64,000 nt of DNA. It comes from Lachnospiraceae bacterium. Lineage in GTDB: Bacteria; Bacillota; Clostridia; Lachnospirales; Lachnospiraceae. The notes beneath the pieces were generated by a model. It saw only the letters and a list, made by a program, of their open reading frames with translations, had not been told where the DNA came from and searched no databases. The position numbers and the translations under genes are program-made. Where the stretch lies: the NCBI GenBank assembly GCA_015057025.1, contig SVFD01000005.1, forward strand, positions 124,001 through 188,000, in the 5' to 3' direction. Positions 46,759-55,320 of this stretch are shown here, one piece after another (position 1 is the stretch's first letter; every line of letters starts with the position of its first letter).

Positions 46759-46892
46759 GAATGTATTATGATTCCTCGCGGGCACGCTCTCGCTACGTGT
46801 CGCACACAATGATACATAGAGTTCCAAAATACGGAACTCAAGTACCGGCGGCTCCCCAGTACCCGCTGTCGGAAAATATAATACATTCTTAT
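46755..46892. repeat. Inverted-repeat element, 138 bp
   Basis: Perfect 15-bp terminal inverted repeats ATAAGAATGTATTAT and ATAATACATTCTTAT (46755-46769, 46878-46892). The left arm overlaps the stop of the radical SAM gene. Inside is GAGTTCC/GGAACTC and a GC-rich block with CACGCTCTCGCT, also present (reverse complement) in the 18.3-kb element. No ORF of merit. Confidence 0.75.
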
Positions 46893-46951
46893 ACACATAA
46901 AACAAAGTCCACAAATTTTATGTCCCCGTATATAACGAAAGAAGGAACATT

Positions 46952-47602
46952 ATGAAACAAAAGGAAAGAATCCAGGCGATTTTGGACCGTCTGGATGAAG
47001 AATACGGAACTGAATACAGATGTTACTTAGACCATGAGAATGCCTGGCAACTTTTGATTGCCACGATTTTAAGTGCCCAGTGCACCGATGCCAGAGTAAA
47101 CATCGTGACGAAGGACTTATTTAAGAAGTATCCGAATGTTGAGGCTTTTGCAAATGCAGAGGTAAAAGAATTGGAGAAGGATATACATTCCACGGGCTTT
47201 TATCATAATAAGGCTGTAAATATTATTGGTTGCTGTAGAAGGCTTATAGAAGTTCACGGTGGGGAAGTGCCTTCGAGTCTGGAAGAATTGACTGCTCTGC
47301 CCGGTGTGGGAAGAAAGACAGCAAATGTAATCCGAGGAAATATTTATAATGAACCCAGCGTGGTAGTGGACACTCATGTAAAAAGAATCAGTAAGAAGCT
47401 GGGTATCACCAAAGAAGAAGATCCCACGAAAGTTGAATTCGATTTGATGAAAAAACTTCCGAAGGATCATTGGATTCTTTATAACATACACATTATTCAA
47501 TTGGGAAGAACGATTTGTAAGGCACCTAATCCAAAATGTCAAGAATGCTTTCTTCGGGATTTGTGTCCTCAGGGCGCATCTCTTTTAAAAAACGCAAAAT
47601 AG
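46952..47602 (+). CDS. nth: Endonuclease III
   Basis: Base-excision DNA glycosylase/AP lyase of 216 aa. Helix-hairpin-helix LPGVGRKTANVI with the catalytic Lys, catalytic Asp in VVVDTHVKRISKKLG, and a [4Fe-4S] loop C-x6-C-x2-C-x5-C (CKAPNPKCQECFLRDLC). Full length. Its last 77 bp overlap the convergent gene. Confidence 0.96.
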   Translation: MKQKERIQAILDRLDEEYGTEYRCYLDHENAWQLLIATILSAQCTDARVNIVTKDLFKKYPNVEAFANAEVKELEKDIHSTGFYHNKAVNIIGCCRRLIEVHGGEVPSSLEELTALPGVGRKTANVIRGNIYNEPSVVVDTHVKRISKKLGITKEEDPTKVEFDLMKKLPKDHWILYNIHIIQLGRTICKAPNPKCQECFLRDLCPQGASLLKNAK

Positions 47603-48176
47603 GTGGTTTGGTCAGGCCCGGTAAGAGACTTGCAGCACTGATTAAATAGTCTAATTTTGTTTCCTCGCCACTATCACAATAGATTTTGGCAAGCATTTTA
47701 TAAGTACTGATATTATCGCTTTGAATGGAAACGGCAAATTCCAGCAACATGCGGGTGGTTTCCATATTACCTTTGTCAAGGTGATATTCACTTAATGTTT
47801 GTAAAATACGAAGCAGGGTAATGTAATTCTGGTCATATTCCGATAAAGTATCCAGATTGGCAGCGCCATACTTTAACTTCAAATCCGTGTTGGAAATATG
47901 GGAGAGGTTAACGATTCGACTCTCTTTTAGATGCTCAAGCAATCTGGCACAATCTTCTAAATGTGCAGGTACGGGTGAAGGGATGGCTTTATAAACGGTT
48001 TCGGGAATTTCGATGTAATTCAAACCATCTAAAGATTTGGCTCTTGTATTATTGGCTTTATTTTCCTTCTCCCAGAAACTGTCTAATATTTTTTTGTTTT
48101 TTTTGTTATATTTGCGTATTTCGTATGCCAGCCAGATACAGAATACAATAATACTTGCCAAAACAGCAATCTTCAT
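47526..48176 (-). CDS. Unknown membrane-anchored helical protein
   Basis: Protein of 216 aa with one N-terminal helix (IAVLASIIVFCIWLAYEI), a charged linker, and an alpha-helical C-terminal part that looks like TPR-type repeats (EYHLDKGNMETTRMLLEFA, TYKMLAKIYCDSGEETKLDY). The ATG at 48176 has an AAAGGA site; the longer in-frame start is not preferred. It overlaps the nth 3' end by 77 bp tail to tail. Confidence 0.7.
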   Translation of the reverse strand: MKIAVLASIIVFCIWLAYEIRKYNKKNKKILDSFWEKENKANNTRAKSLDGLNYIEIPETVYKAIPSPVPAHLEDCARLLEHLKESRIVNLSHISNTDLKLKYGAANLDTLSEYDQNYITLLRILQTLSEYHLDKGNMETTRMLLEFAVSIQSDNISTYKMLAKIYCDSGEETKLDYLISAASLLPGLTKPPILRFLKEMRPEDTNPEESILDILD

Positions 48177-48281
48177 ATATAATATCCTTTCAGTATGATG
48201 ATTAGCGTGGGGGAGTGTCTCTATTAACAGACAAGCCTCATTAACCATAAATTAAGATTTATCGGATAGGAGGGTTTCGTT

Positions 48282-48386
48282 ATGATGAATCTTCACAGTA
48301 AAAAAGCAAAGAAAATTATTTCTTCCGTAATTATTATTATTCTGGTAATTGCTATGGTTGTGCCTGTATTGGCATATGCAATATAA
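48282..48386 (+). CDS. Small membrane protein (34 aa)
   Basis: Short ORF with an excellent ribosome site (AGGAGGG, 7 bp before the ATG). The protein starts MMNLHSKKAKKIISS and continues as a single hydrophobic helix (VIIIILVIAMVVPVLAYAI). The basic N-terminus and single helix suggest an inner-membrane micropeptide. Function unknown. Confidence 0.6.
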   Translation: MMNLHSKKAKKIISSVIIIILVIAMVVPVLAYAI

Positions 48387-48503
48387 AATAATATAAACGT
48401 GGGAGAAACCCTACATACTTAGTATAAAGTAAATTGAGTTATTTTTCAATAAAAACGGGTTACAGCGAAGGTATATGGTGTAGGCAGAGAAAGAAAGGGA
48501 ACT

Positions 48504-49988
48504 ATGAAAAAAATTGTTAAGTTCGTAAGTGTTACGTTGATGACATTGCTTTTGGTTTGCGGAAGCTCATTTTTAATCAATGCAGAAGAAACACCACAAA
48601 TGAAGACAGGTATTTTTATCGAGGATATTGATATTTCCGGTATGACAGCAGAAGAAGCTACAGCAGCAGTAGAAGACTATATTACGGAAATGCAGGATAT
48701 GCCCGTTATTCTTCGCGCGGCTCAGGGAAATGAAATAGAAGTCTGTGCTTCAGATTTTGGCATGGAATGGAGTAATCCCGAAATTATTGATGAAGCAATT
48801 TCTTTGGGTAAAAGCGGCAATATGATTGCCCGTTATAAAGAATTAAAAGATTTGGAAACCAATGGAGTAACCTATAATTTAGAATACTCCTTTGATGATA
48901 CGATGGTAGCTCAGGTAATTCAGGAAAAGTGTGCGGAGTTTGATCAGCATGCCCAGAATGCAACCATGGAACGTGTAAATGGTGAGTTTGTGATTCATGA
49001 AGAAATAGCCGGTGCCATTGTGGATGAGGCAGCTTCTGTTGAAGCAATTAAAACTGCTCTTTCCTCCGGCGAAAATATGACAGAGGAAGGCGTTGTTATT
49101 GAGCTTGTAGCTAAGGTGGAGGAACCTGTCGGTACAGCAGAAGATTTAGCACAGGTAAAGGATTTGTTAGGAACTTTTACCACAAGCTATTCATCTTCGG
49201 GAACCGCAAGAAGTGCTAACGTAGCAAACGGAGCGTCATTAATCAACGGTTCTGTAATTTATCCCGGCGAGGAATATTCATTCTATGACAATGTAAAACC
49301 TTTTACCTATGATAATGGTTATTATATGGCAGGTTCATATTTAAGCGGTATGGTTGTAGACAGTATGGGCGGCGGTATCTGCCAGGTATCTACAACTCTT
49401 TACAACGCAGTGCTTATGGCAGAACTGGAAGTTACAGAGAGACACAATCATTCCATGATTGTTACTTATACGCAGGTTTCAGGAGATGCGGCAATTTCGG
49501 AATCTGCAGGTAAGGATTTTAGATTTGTAAATAATACAGGTGCCCCTATTTATATTGAGGGTATTACAACAGATGAAAAGAAGATTACATTTAATATTTA
49601 CGGTGTGGAAACAAGGGATGAAAACCGCACTATTGCATATGAAAACGTAATTTTGGAAGTTATTCAGCCGGATTATGAGAAGATTATTGCAGATGCAGGT
49701 CAGGGTGTTGGATATGTGAAAGTACAGTCTGCTCATGTTGGCTACAAAGCGCAGTTATGGAAAGTCGTATATGTGGATGGAGTAGAAGTTTCCAGAGAGC
49801 AGGTTAATTCCAGTTCATATTCCATGTCACCGCGAACGGCTGTAGTTGGTATTAATACGGCTAACCCGCAACGGCAGGAAGAAATTCTCGCGGCTATCGG
49901 TACCGGTAGCATAGATCATGTAAAAGGTGTGGCGGCACAGCTCTATGCTCAGGAAGTAGCAGAGGCAGCGGCAGCAGCACCGCAGTAA
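48504..49988 (+). CDS. VanW-family protein with peptidoglycan-binding domain
   Basis: Exported protein of 494 aa: a signal peptide (residues 1-27), two PG_binding_4/YoaR-type repeats (about 30-215; IFIEDIDISGMTAEEATAAV), and a VanW domain (about 250-400; NGSVIYPGEEYSFYD, GGGICQVSTTLYNAVL, ERHNHSMIVTY). The C-terminal region ends in an Ala-rich tail. The family is linked to the cell wall but its activity is unknown. Not part of a vancomycin-resistance cluster here. Confidence 0.9.
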   Translation: MKKIVKFVSVTLMTLLLVCGSSFLINAEETPQMKTGIFIEDIDISGMTAEEATAAVEDYITEMQDMPVILRAAQGNEIEVCASDFGMEWSNPEIIDEAISLGKSGNMIARYKELKDLETNGVTYNLEYSFDDTMVAQVIQEKCAEFDQHAQNATMERVNGEFVIHEEIAGAIVDEAASVEAIKTALSSGENMTEEGVVIELVAKVEEPVGTAEDLAQVKDLLGTFTTSYSSSGTARSANVANGASLINGSVIYPGEEYSFYDNVKPFTYDNGYYMAGSYLSGMVVDSMGGGICQVSTTLYNAVLMAELEVTERHNHSMIVTYTQVSGDAAISESAGKDFRFVNNTGAPIYIEGITTDEKKITFNIYGVETRDENRTIAYENVILEVIQPDYEKIIADAGQGVGYVKVQSAHVGYKAQLWKVVYVDGVEVSREQVNSSSYSMSPRTAVVGINTANPQRQEEILAAIGTGSIDHVKGVAAQLYAQEVAEAAAAAPQ

Positions 49989-50017
49989 ATCGAATCTACT
50001 GAAACGGAATCAATACT

Positions 50018-51001
50018 ATGAAAGTTGGAAAAGTATCTGAGAATGTTTTAAAAAGAACCATTCTGAAAGGTATAAAGAATACAAGAGAAGAAGTAATTAT
50101 CGGCGCAGCTCTAGGGGAGGACTGCGCCGTTTTGGAGTTAAAAGAGGATGAAGTTTATGTAACGACTACCGACCCGATTACAGGAACTATAACAGATATA
50201 GGACGTCTGGCGGTACATGTGGCGGTTAATGATTTGGCAGCTGAAGGGGCGGAACCGATTGGACTGTTGTGTACAGCACTTTTGCCGGAAAATTTCAAGG
50301 AATCCCGATTAAAAATCATTATGGAGCAGTATAAGGAAACCTGTGCTTCTTTAGGAATTCAGCCTTTGGGAGGGCACACTGAGCTTACAACAGCAGTAAA
50401 CAGGCCTGTACTTAATGTAACAGGCATTGGTAAAGCCAAGAAAAACAGATTAACTCCTACAAATAATGCTAAGCCCGGTATGGACATTATCGTAACAAAA
50501 TGGGTAGGTCTGGAAGGAACGTCTATTTTAGCAAAAGAAAAGGAAGAGGAACTTTTAACCAGATATCCCCGTGCCATAGTAGAGGAAGCAAAGAAATTTG
50601 ATATATTTTTATCCGTATTGCCGGAGGCAAGAATTGCGGTTGCCAATGGCGCTGTGGCAATGCATGATATCACGGAGGGCGGAGTTTTCGGAGCACTTTG
50701 GGAATTAGCACAGAGTGCCGGAGTCGGTATAGAAGTGGATTTAAAGAAAATTCCCATAAGACAGGAAACTGTAGAAGTTTGCGAGTTTTTTGACTTAAAT
50801 CCTTATTGTTTGATTTCCTCAGGATCTATGTTAATTGTCGCCGGGAACGGTTACGACTGTGTGAAGGCATTGGAAGAAAAAGGCATTCCTGCGGTGGTAA
50901 TCGGTAAAACAACGGATAATAACGACAAGGTGGTTTTAAATGAAGGTGAAAAACGCTTCCTTGAGGCCCCGAAATCGGATGAACTGTATAAGGTATTGTA
51001 A
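50018..51001 (+). CDS. AIR synthase-related protein (HypE/ThiL-like)
   Basis: Protein of 327 aa of the PurM/AIR-synthase superfamily. ATP- and metal-binding pattern GAALGEDCAVLEL, ITDIGRLAVHVAVNDLAAEGAEPI, then PLGGHTELTTAV and AMHDITEGGVFGALWELA. The last motif is typical of HypE-like proteins. It lacks the HypE C-terminal cysteine, so hydrogenase-cyanide maturation is unlikely. No other hyp gene is near. Substrate unknown. Confidence 0.82.
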   Translation: MKVGKVSENVLKRTILKGIKNTREEVIIGAALGEDCAVLELKEDEVYVTTTDPITGTITDIGRLAVHVAVNDLAAEGAEPIGLLCTALLPENFKESRLKIIMEQYKETCASLGIQPLGGHTELTTAVNRPVLNVTGIGKAKKNRLTPTNNAKPGMDIIVTKWVGLEGTSILAKEKEEELLTRYPRAIVEEAKKFDIFLSVLPEARIAVANGAVAMHDITEGGVFGALWELAQSAGVGIEVDLKKIPIRQETVEVCEFFDLNPYCLISSGSMLIVAGNGYDCVKALEEKGIPAVVIGKTTDNNDKVVLNEGEKRFLEAPKSDELYKVL

Positions 51002-51050
51002 TGATTTTATTTATAAATACAAAAGTATGTAAAGCGACTTTTATATTGTG

Positions 51051-51079
51051 TTAACAAGGTAAAATCGTTATAATATAAT
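51051..51079 (+). promoter_or_regulatory. Promoter of the Lrp/aminotransferase operon
   Basis: TTAACA (51051-51056), 17 bp, TATAAT (51074-51079), about 60 bp before the ATG. Confidence 0.65.
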
Positions 51080-51140
51080 TTGGAAATTAGTATATTTGAT
51101 AATAAAATAGAGATTTTATAATCTTAGATTGGAGATAAAT

Positions 51141-51617
51141 ATGCGTGAACAGATTTTAAAAATGATTGAAAAAAACAGCAGAATCGACTTAAAAGAGCTT
51201 GCCATCATGCTTGGAATGAGCGAAGTGGATTTGATGAATGAAATCGCCAGAATGGAAGAAGAGAAGATTATCTGCGGATATCATACTTTAATTGATTGGG
51301 AAAAGACCTCCGTAGAGAAGGTAAGTGCTTTGATTGAAGTACGTGTGACCCCCCAGAGAGGTCAGGGCTTTGACCATATTGCGGAGAGAATTTATAACTA
51401 TCCTGAAGTAAATGCGGTATATCTTTTATCAGGAGCTTATGACTTATTGATTACTTTGGAAGGCAAGTCCTTGAAGGAAGTATCAAGCTTTGTATCCGAT
51501 AAGCTTTCTACTTTAGACAGTGTATTAAGTACCGCCACTCATTTTATTTTAAAGAAATACAAAGACCATGGCACTATTATGGCAAATAACGATGAAAGGT
51601 TAAAAATGACACCATGA
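51141..51617 (+). CDS. Lrp/AsnC-family transcriptional regulator
   Basis: Protein of 158 aa: an N-terminal HTH (residues 1-50; NSRIDLKELAIMLGMSEVDL) and a C-terminal RAM ligand-binding domain (VSALIEVRVTPQRGQGFDHI, NAVYLLSGAYDLLITLEG). ATG at 51141 after GGAG. Four bases overlap the aminotransferase gene, so it probably regulates amino-acid metabolism of that enzyme. Confidence 0.92.
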   Translation: MREQILKMIEKNSRIDLKELAIMLGMSEVDLMNEIARMEEEKIICGYHTLIDWEKTSVEKVSALIEVRVTPQRGQGFDHIAERIYNYPEVNAVYLLSGAYDLLITLEGKSLKEVSSFVSDKLSTLDSVLSTATHFILKKYKDHGTIMANNDERLKMTP

Positions 51618-52786
51618 GAAATCCGCTTTCAGACAAAATTGTCGATGTAAAACCTTCGGGCATCCGTAAGTTTTTTGACATCGTAAGTGAAATGCCGGAT
51701 GCAATTTCCTTAGGTGTTGGTGAGCCCGATTTTGATACACCCTGGCACATTCGTGACGAGGGTATCTACTCCCTTGAAAAGGGTAAAACCTTTTATACCT
51801 CAAACGCAGGTTTAAAAGAATTAAGATGCGAAATTCGTAATTACATCCAGCGTAAGCAGGGTATTACATATGATCCCATTAATGAAATTCTTGTAACCGT
51901 AGGCGGTTCTGAAGCAATTGATATTGCCCTTCGTTGTATGGTAAACCCCGGAGACGAGGTTATTATTCCACAGCCCTGCTACGTATCTTACGAGCCTTGT
52001 GCGGTTATGGCGGATGCAGTGCCTGTCATTATTGATTTAAAGCATGAGAATGAATTCCGCTTAACGGCAGAAGAGTTAGAGGCTGCCATTACGGATAAAA
52101 CTAAAATCTTAATCCTTGCATTCCCCAACAATCCTACCGGAGCCATTATGGAAAAGAAGGATTTGGAAGCAATTGCAGAAGTAATCATTAAGCATGATCT
52201 TTATGTTATTTCTGATGAAATTTATTCGGAATTAAGCTATAATGAGGCCCATGTATCTATTGCAACCTTACCGGGCATGAAAGAAAGAACTATTATGATT
52301 AATGGTTTTTCTAAGGCATATGCAATGACAGGTTGGCGTTTGGGTTATGCCTGTGGTCCCGAGCTTATCATGAAGCAGATGACCAAGCTTCATCAGTTTG
52401 CAATTATGTGTGCCCCCACTACCAGTCAGTATGCTGCAGTGGAAGCTTTAAAGCATGGTGACGGGGATGTGACTGAAATGCGTGAATCATATAACCAGCG
52501 TCGCCGCTTCTTAATGTATCAGTTTAGAGAGATGGGACTTGAGTGTTTTGAACCGTATGGCGCATTTTACGTATTCCCTTGCATTAAGGAATTTGGTATG
52601 ACCAGTGAAGAGTTCGCAATGCGATTCCTTGAGGAAGAAAAGGTTGCGGTTGTACCCGGAACGGCGTTTGGAGATTGCGGCGAAGGATTTTTAAGAATTT
52701 CCTACGCATATTCCATCGATGACTTAAAAGTTGCGTTAAACAGAATGAAGAGATTTATTGCGCATCTGCGAGAAGAACAGAATTAA
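51614..52786 (+). CDS. PLP-dependent class I/II aminotransferase
   Basis: Protein of 390 aa, fold type I. Substrate region SLGVGEPDFDTPWHIRDEG, PLP contacts GGSEAIDIAL, FPNNPTGAIM and DEIYSELSY, Schiff-base Lys in INGFSKAYAMTGWRLGY, and the carboxylate Arg in FLRISYAYS. It resembles PatA/AspC-type enzymes; exact amino acid not fixed. Overlaps the Lrp gene by ATGA. Confidence 0.93.
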   Translation: MRNPLSDKIVDVKPSGIRKFFDIVSEMPDAISLGVGEPDFDTPWHIRDEGIYSLEKGKTFYTSNAGLKELRCEIRNYIQRKQGITYDPINEILVTVGGSEAIDIALRCMVNPGDEVIIPQPCYVSYEPCAVMADAVPVIIDLKHENEFRLTAEELEAAITDKTKILILAFPNNPTGAIMEKKDLEAIAEVIIKHDLYVISDEIYSELSYNEAHVSIATLPGMKERTIMINGFSKAYAMTGWRLGYACGPELIMKQMTKLHQFAIMCAPTTSQYAAVEALKHGDGDVTEMRESYNQRRRFLMYQFREMGLECFEPYGAFYVFPCIKEFGMTSEEFAMRFLEEEKVAVVPGTAFGDCGEGFLRISYAYSIDDLKVALNRMKRFIAHLREEQN

Positions 52787-52797
52787 TTAAAAAGATA

Positions 52798-52835
52798 AGC
52801 GGCACTTTTGTCCGATGGATAAAAGTGCTGTTTTT
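52798..52835 (+). terminator. Terminator after the aminotransferase gene
   Basis: Stem of about 16 bp (GCGGCACTTTT pairs with AAAAGTGCTGT, inner TCC/GGA) with a T-run. Confidence 0.85.
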
Positions 52836-52849
52836 GACGGAGGAAAAGT

Positions 52850-53341
52850 ATGCACATTGTTTTATATCAGCCTGAGATTGCAGGAAATACAGGGAATATC
52901 GGAAGGACTTGTGTGGCAACCAATACAGTACTTCATTTGATTGAACCCTTAGGATTCCGCCTGAATGAAAAAGAAATCAAGCGCGCCGGAATGGATTACT
53001 GGGAGCATTTGGATGTTAGAAGATATATTAATTTTGAGGAATTTTTAGAGAAGAATCCCAATGCTAAAATTTATATGGCAACAACCAAGGCACACAATTG
53101 TTATACAGATGTAGAATACGGTCCCGACGATTATATTATGTTTGGAAAGGAAAGTGCCGGCATACCGGAAGAAATTCTTGTGGATTATGAGGATACTTGT
53201 ATCCGTATTCCCATGCTTGAAAAGATTCGTTCTTTGAATTTATCCAACTCGGTAAGTATTGTGCTTTATGAAGCTCTGCGCCAGAATAATTTTGCCCAGA
53301 TGCAGATGGAGGGCGAATTGCACAGGCTTAGCTGGAAGTAG
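52850..53341 (+). CDS. trmL: tRNA (cytidine(34)-2'-O)-methyltransferase
   Basis: SPOUT-family methyltransferase of 163 aa. Motifs HIVLYQPEIAGNTGNIGRTC, LIEPLGFRL, MFGKESAGIPEEIL and PMLEKIRSLNLSNSVSIVLYE with the trefoil-knot SAM site. The small size fits TrmL (wobble base 2'-O-methylation). ATG after GGAGG. Confidence 0.93.
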   Translation: MHIVLYQPEIAGNTGNIGRTCVATNTVLHLIEPLGFRLNEKEIKRAGMDYWEHLDVRRYINFEEFLEKNPNAKIYMATTKAHNCYTDVEYGPDDYIMFGKESAGIPEEILVDYEDTCIRIPMLEKIRSLNLSNSVSIVLYEALRQNNFAQMQMEGELHRLSWK

Positions 53342-53406
53342 AAGTGATAGTCATACTCTCAGACAGGTGATTTTAGAATTTTTGAAATAAAAATAAATGA
53401 AATAAT

Positions 53407-53456
53407 AAAGAGCAGATTGATAGAAATAACTTTATCATATCTGCTCTTTTTATTAT
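53407..53456 (+). terminator. Terminator of trmL
   Basis: AAAGAGCAGAT (53407-53417) pairs with ATCTGCTCTTT (53439-53449), with an extra inner GATA/TATC pairing, followed by TTATTA. A second stem ATAAAAGGA/TCCTTTTAT (about 53470-53500) may end the convergent gene. Confidence 0.85.
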
Positions 53457-53517
53457 CTATATCGTATATAAAAGGAACTTGCTTCGCAATCCTTTTATCT
53501 TATATGAATGATGTGAT

Positions 53518-53781
53518 TTAAGATGTTTTATCGGATTTTTCAAGATAGCTTTGGGCAATCTCCTGTGATAAAGAGAAGTTAGATTCTTTCTTGTATTCTG
53601 CAATGTCTTCCAAGCGACAATCCAGAATTTCACACAACTGATTCAGAGTATATGTGTTTACATTACCGTTCTTACGTAAGCGGTCCAACTGACCGGTACT
53701 GATATTATAATCTTTGATTAATTTGTACTGGGAAATACCCCGCTCTTTGAGGGTAGTCCAAAGTCGGTCATAAACGATCAT
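53518..53781 (-). CDS. XRE-family helix-turn-helix regulator (small)
   Basis: Protein of 87 aa. HTH core LWTTLKERGISQYKLIKDYN, STGQLDRLRKNGNVNTYTL and NQLCEILDCRLEDIAEY, the YozG-type Cro/C1 layout. A short tail of about 20 residues follows. It is divergent from the lipoprotein operon and may bind the palindrome in that operon's promoter. Confidence 0.85.
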   Translation of the reverse strand: MIVYDRLWTTLKERGISQYKLIKDYNISTGQLDRLRKNGNVNTYTLNQLCEILDCRLEDIAEYKKESNFSLSQEIAQSYLEKSDKTS

Positions 53782-53908
53782 ATATCATCTTCTCCATTTG
53801 ATAGGTTATTAAGACAAAAGTTACAGAAAATTGAAAATAAATGACATGTTAATGCTTCATAATCTTTGTATAGATTATATACATATATGGTAAAAATTAG
53901 TCTGTTCA

Positions 53909-53937
53909 TTGACAATAGCCCGTAAACGGGCTATAAT
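53909..53937 (+). promoter_or_regulatory. Promoter with a perfect operator palindrome between -35 and -10
   Basis: TTGACA (53909-53914), a 17-bp spacer and TATAAT (53932-53937). The dyad ATAGCCCGTAAACGGGCTAT (53915-53934, 9-bp arms, AA centre) fills the spacer and touches the -10. A protein bound there should block RNA polymerase. Confidence 0.8.
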
Positions 53938-54003
53938 GTGAAAATAATTGCTGTAAATCTATAGAATTTTATATATCCATTTACAAAAACGGAGGATTAA
54001 AAA

Positions 54004-54621
54004 ATGAAAAATAAAGCAGTAAAAAAAGTAATTTTTGAATTAGTTGCGGGAGTGTTGTTAGTGGTTGGTTTGACAGGGTGTAAGGAAGCAGAAGGAACAA
54101 CACCGGAAGCAACAAGTTCTGAGGTGGTTTCTGAAGTGGAATCGGAAGTGATTTCAGAAAAAGTATCAGAGGATGTGTCAGAAGAAGTGGTTTCGGAAGA
54201 AGTATCGGAAGAAGTAAGCGAAATGCCCGAAATAGTGGATGGGGTGCAGGTGGTATATTATGATACGTGGGAAGAATTGTATGAGTATGTCAGCACAATT
54301 GATGAAACTGTAATAGTGATGTTTTCTTTTAATCATTCTGAAAAAGGACAACCTATATTGTATAATGGAGCACATTGTACAATTGAAGAAGATTTCTCAA
54401 TAATTGTAAAATCTCCTAAAACAATAACTAGTATAACTTCTGAAAAAGGAAGTGTATTAGTTGCTGATTATGACTATGAGGGGGAACATCTGTGGGATGT
54501 TGGACTTTACGAGGTAGGAACTGATATTGAAGTGCCTCTTGTAATAACCTATGAAGATGGTACAGAAGAAACTTTTATTGTATATATTACTAAGGATTGG
54601 AAATATCCGTGGGAAGAGTAA
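54004..54621 (+). CDS. Lipoprotein with Ser/Glu/Val repeat linker (paralogue 1)
   Basis: Protein of 205 aa: a lipoprotein signal (lipobox LTGC, Cys near 26), a linker of about 45 residues made of SEEV/SEV repeats, then a domain of about 125 residues ending GTDIEVPLVITYEDGTEETF. No known family. It is first of three tandem paralogues. The linker probably spaces the outer domain from the membrane or through the cell wall. Confidence 0.8.
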   Translation: MKNKAVKKVIFELVAGVLLVVGLTGCKEAEGTTPEATSSEVVSEVESEVISEKVSEDVSEEVVSEEVSEEVSEMPEIVDGVQVVYYDTWEELYEYVSTIDETVIVMFSFNHSEKGQPILYNGAHCTIEEDFSIIVKSPKTITSITSEKGSVLVADYDYEGEHLWDVGLYEVGTDIEVPLVITYEDGTEETFIVYITKDWKYPWEE

Positions 54622-54674
54622 ATAATTCTTCAAATAAAATAAAGATAATCCATAGGAAGAAAAGGAGTTTTACA

Positions 54675-55283
54675 ATGCAAAAAAGATTGATAAGTAAGGC
54701 ATTTATAATAATAACATGCTTTAGTTTATTATTAATAGGTTGTAAGGAAACAGAAGGAACAACACCGGAAGCGTCAAGTTCTGAGGTGGTTTCTGAAGTA
54801 GAATTGGAAGAAGTTTCAGAAGAAGTAACAGAGGATGTGTCTGAAGAAGTGATTTCGGAGGAAGTAGAGGAAGAAGTAAGCGAAATGCCCGAAATAGTGG
54901 ATGGGGTGCAAATTGTATATTATGAAACCTATGAAGATATGAGTAAAGAATTAGAAACTTTAGAGAAACCTGCAGTAGTGGCATATTCATTTTATACACC
55001 TGAAAAAGGACAAGCAATAATGTATGATGGTGCATATTATACGATCGAACAGGATTTTGCAACGATTGTAAGATGTCCTAATACAATAAAGAAAGTTAAT
55101 TCTACAGAAGAATATGTACATATTTTAGATTATGATTATGAAGGTACTCATGAATGGGCTATTACAATATATACTACAGGAACTGATATTGAAGTACCTC
55201 TTACAATAACGTACGAAGATGGTACAGAAGAAAGCTTGACAGTATATATTACTAAAGATTGGAATTATAGTTGGGGTGAATAA
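54675..55283 (+). CDS. Lipoprotein with Ser/Glu/Val repeat linker (paralogue 2)
   Basis: Protein of 202 aa, closely related to the upstream gene in the signal, linker and C-terminal domain (VSEMPEIVDGVQ and GTDIEVPLTITYEDGTEE are shared). The start at 54675 follows AAAGGAG. An upstream in-frame ATG falls inside the previous gene and is not used. Lipobox LIGC, Cys near residue 23. Confidence 0.8.
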   Translation: MQKRLISKAFIIITCFSLLLIGCKETEGTTPEASSSEVVSEVELEEVSEEVTEDVSEEVISEEVEEEVSEMPEIVDGVQIVYYETYEDMSKELETLEKPAVVAYSFYTPEKGQAIMYDGAYYTIEQDFATIVRCPNTIKKVNSTEEYVHILDYDYEGTHEWAITIYTTGTDIEVPLTITYEDGTEESLTVYITKDWNYSWGE

Positions 55284-55320
55284 AATAAAGATAATTCATA
55301 GGAAGAAAAGGAGTTTTATA

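Noticed and set aside
46761-46955. 64-aa ORF inside the inverted-repeat element
   Set aside because: No ribosome site, low-complexity composition, and it follows the repeat, not a protein pattern.
48504-49988. Vancomycin-resistance determinant
   Set aside because: VanW-domain proteins are common in clostridia; no vanA/H/X-type genes are present.
50018-51001. True hydrogenase maturation factor HypE
   Set aside because: The protein ends in DELYKVL without the required C-terminal cysteine and no other hyp genes are nearby.
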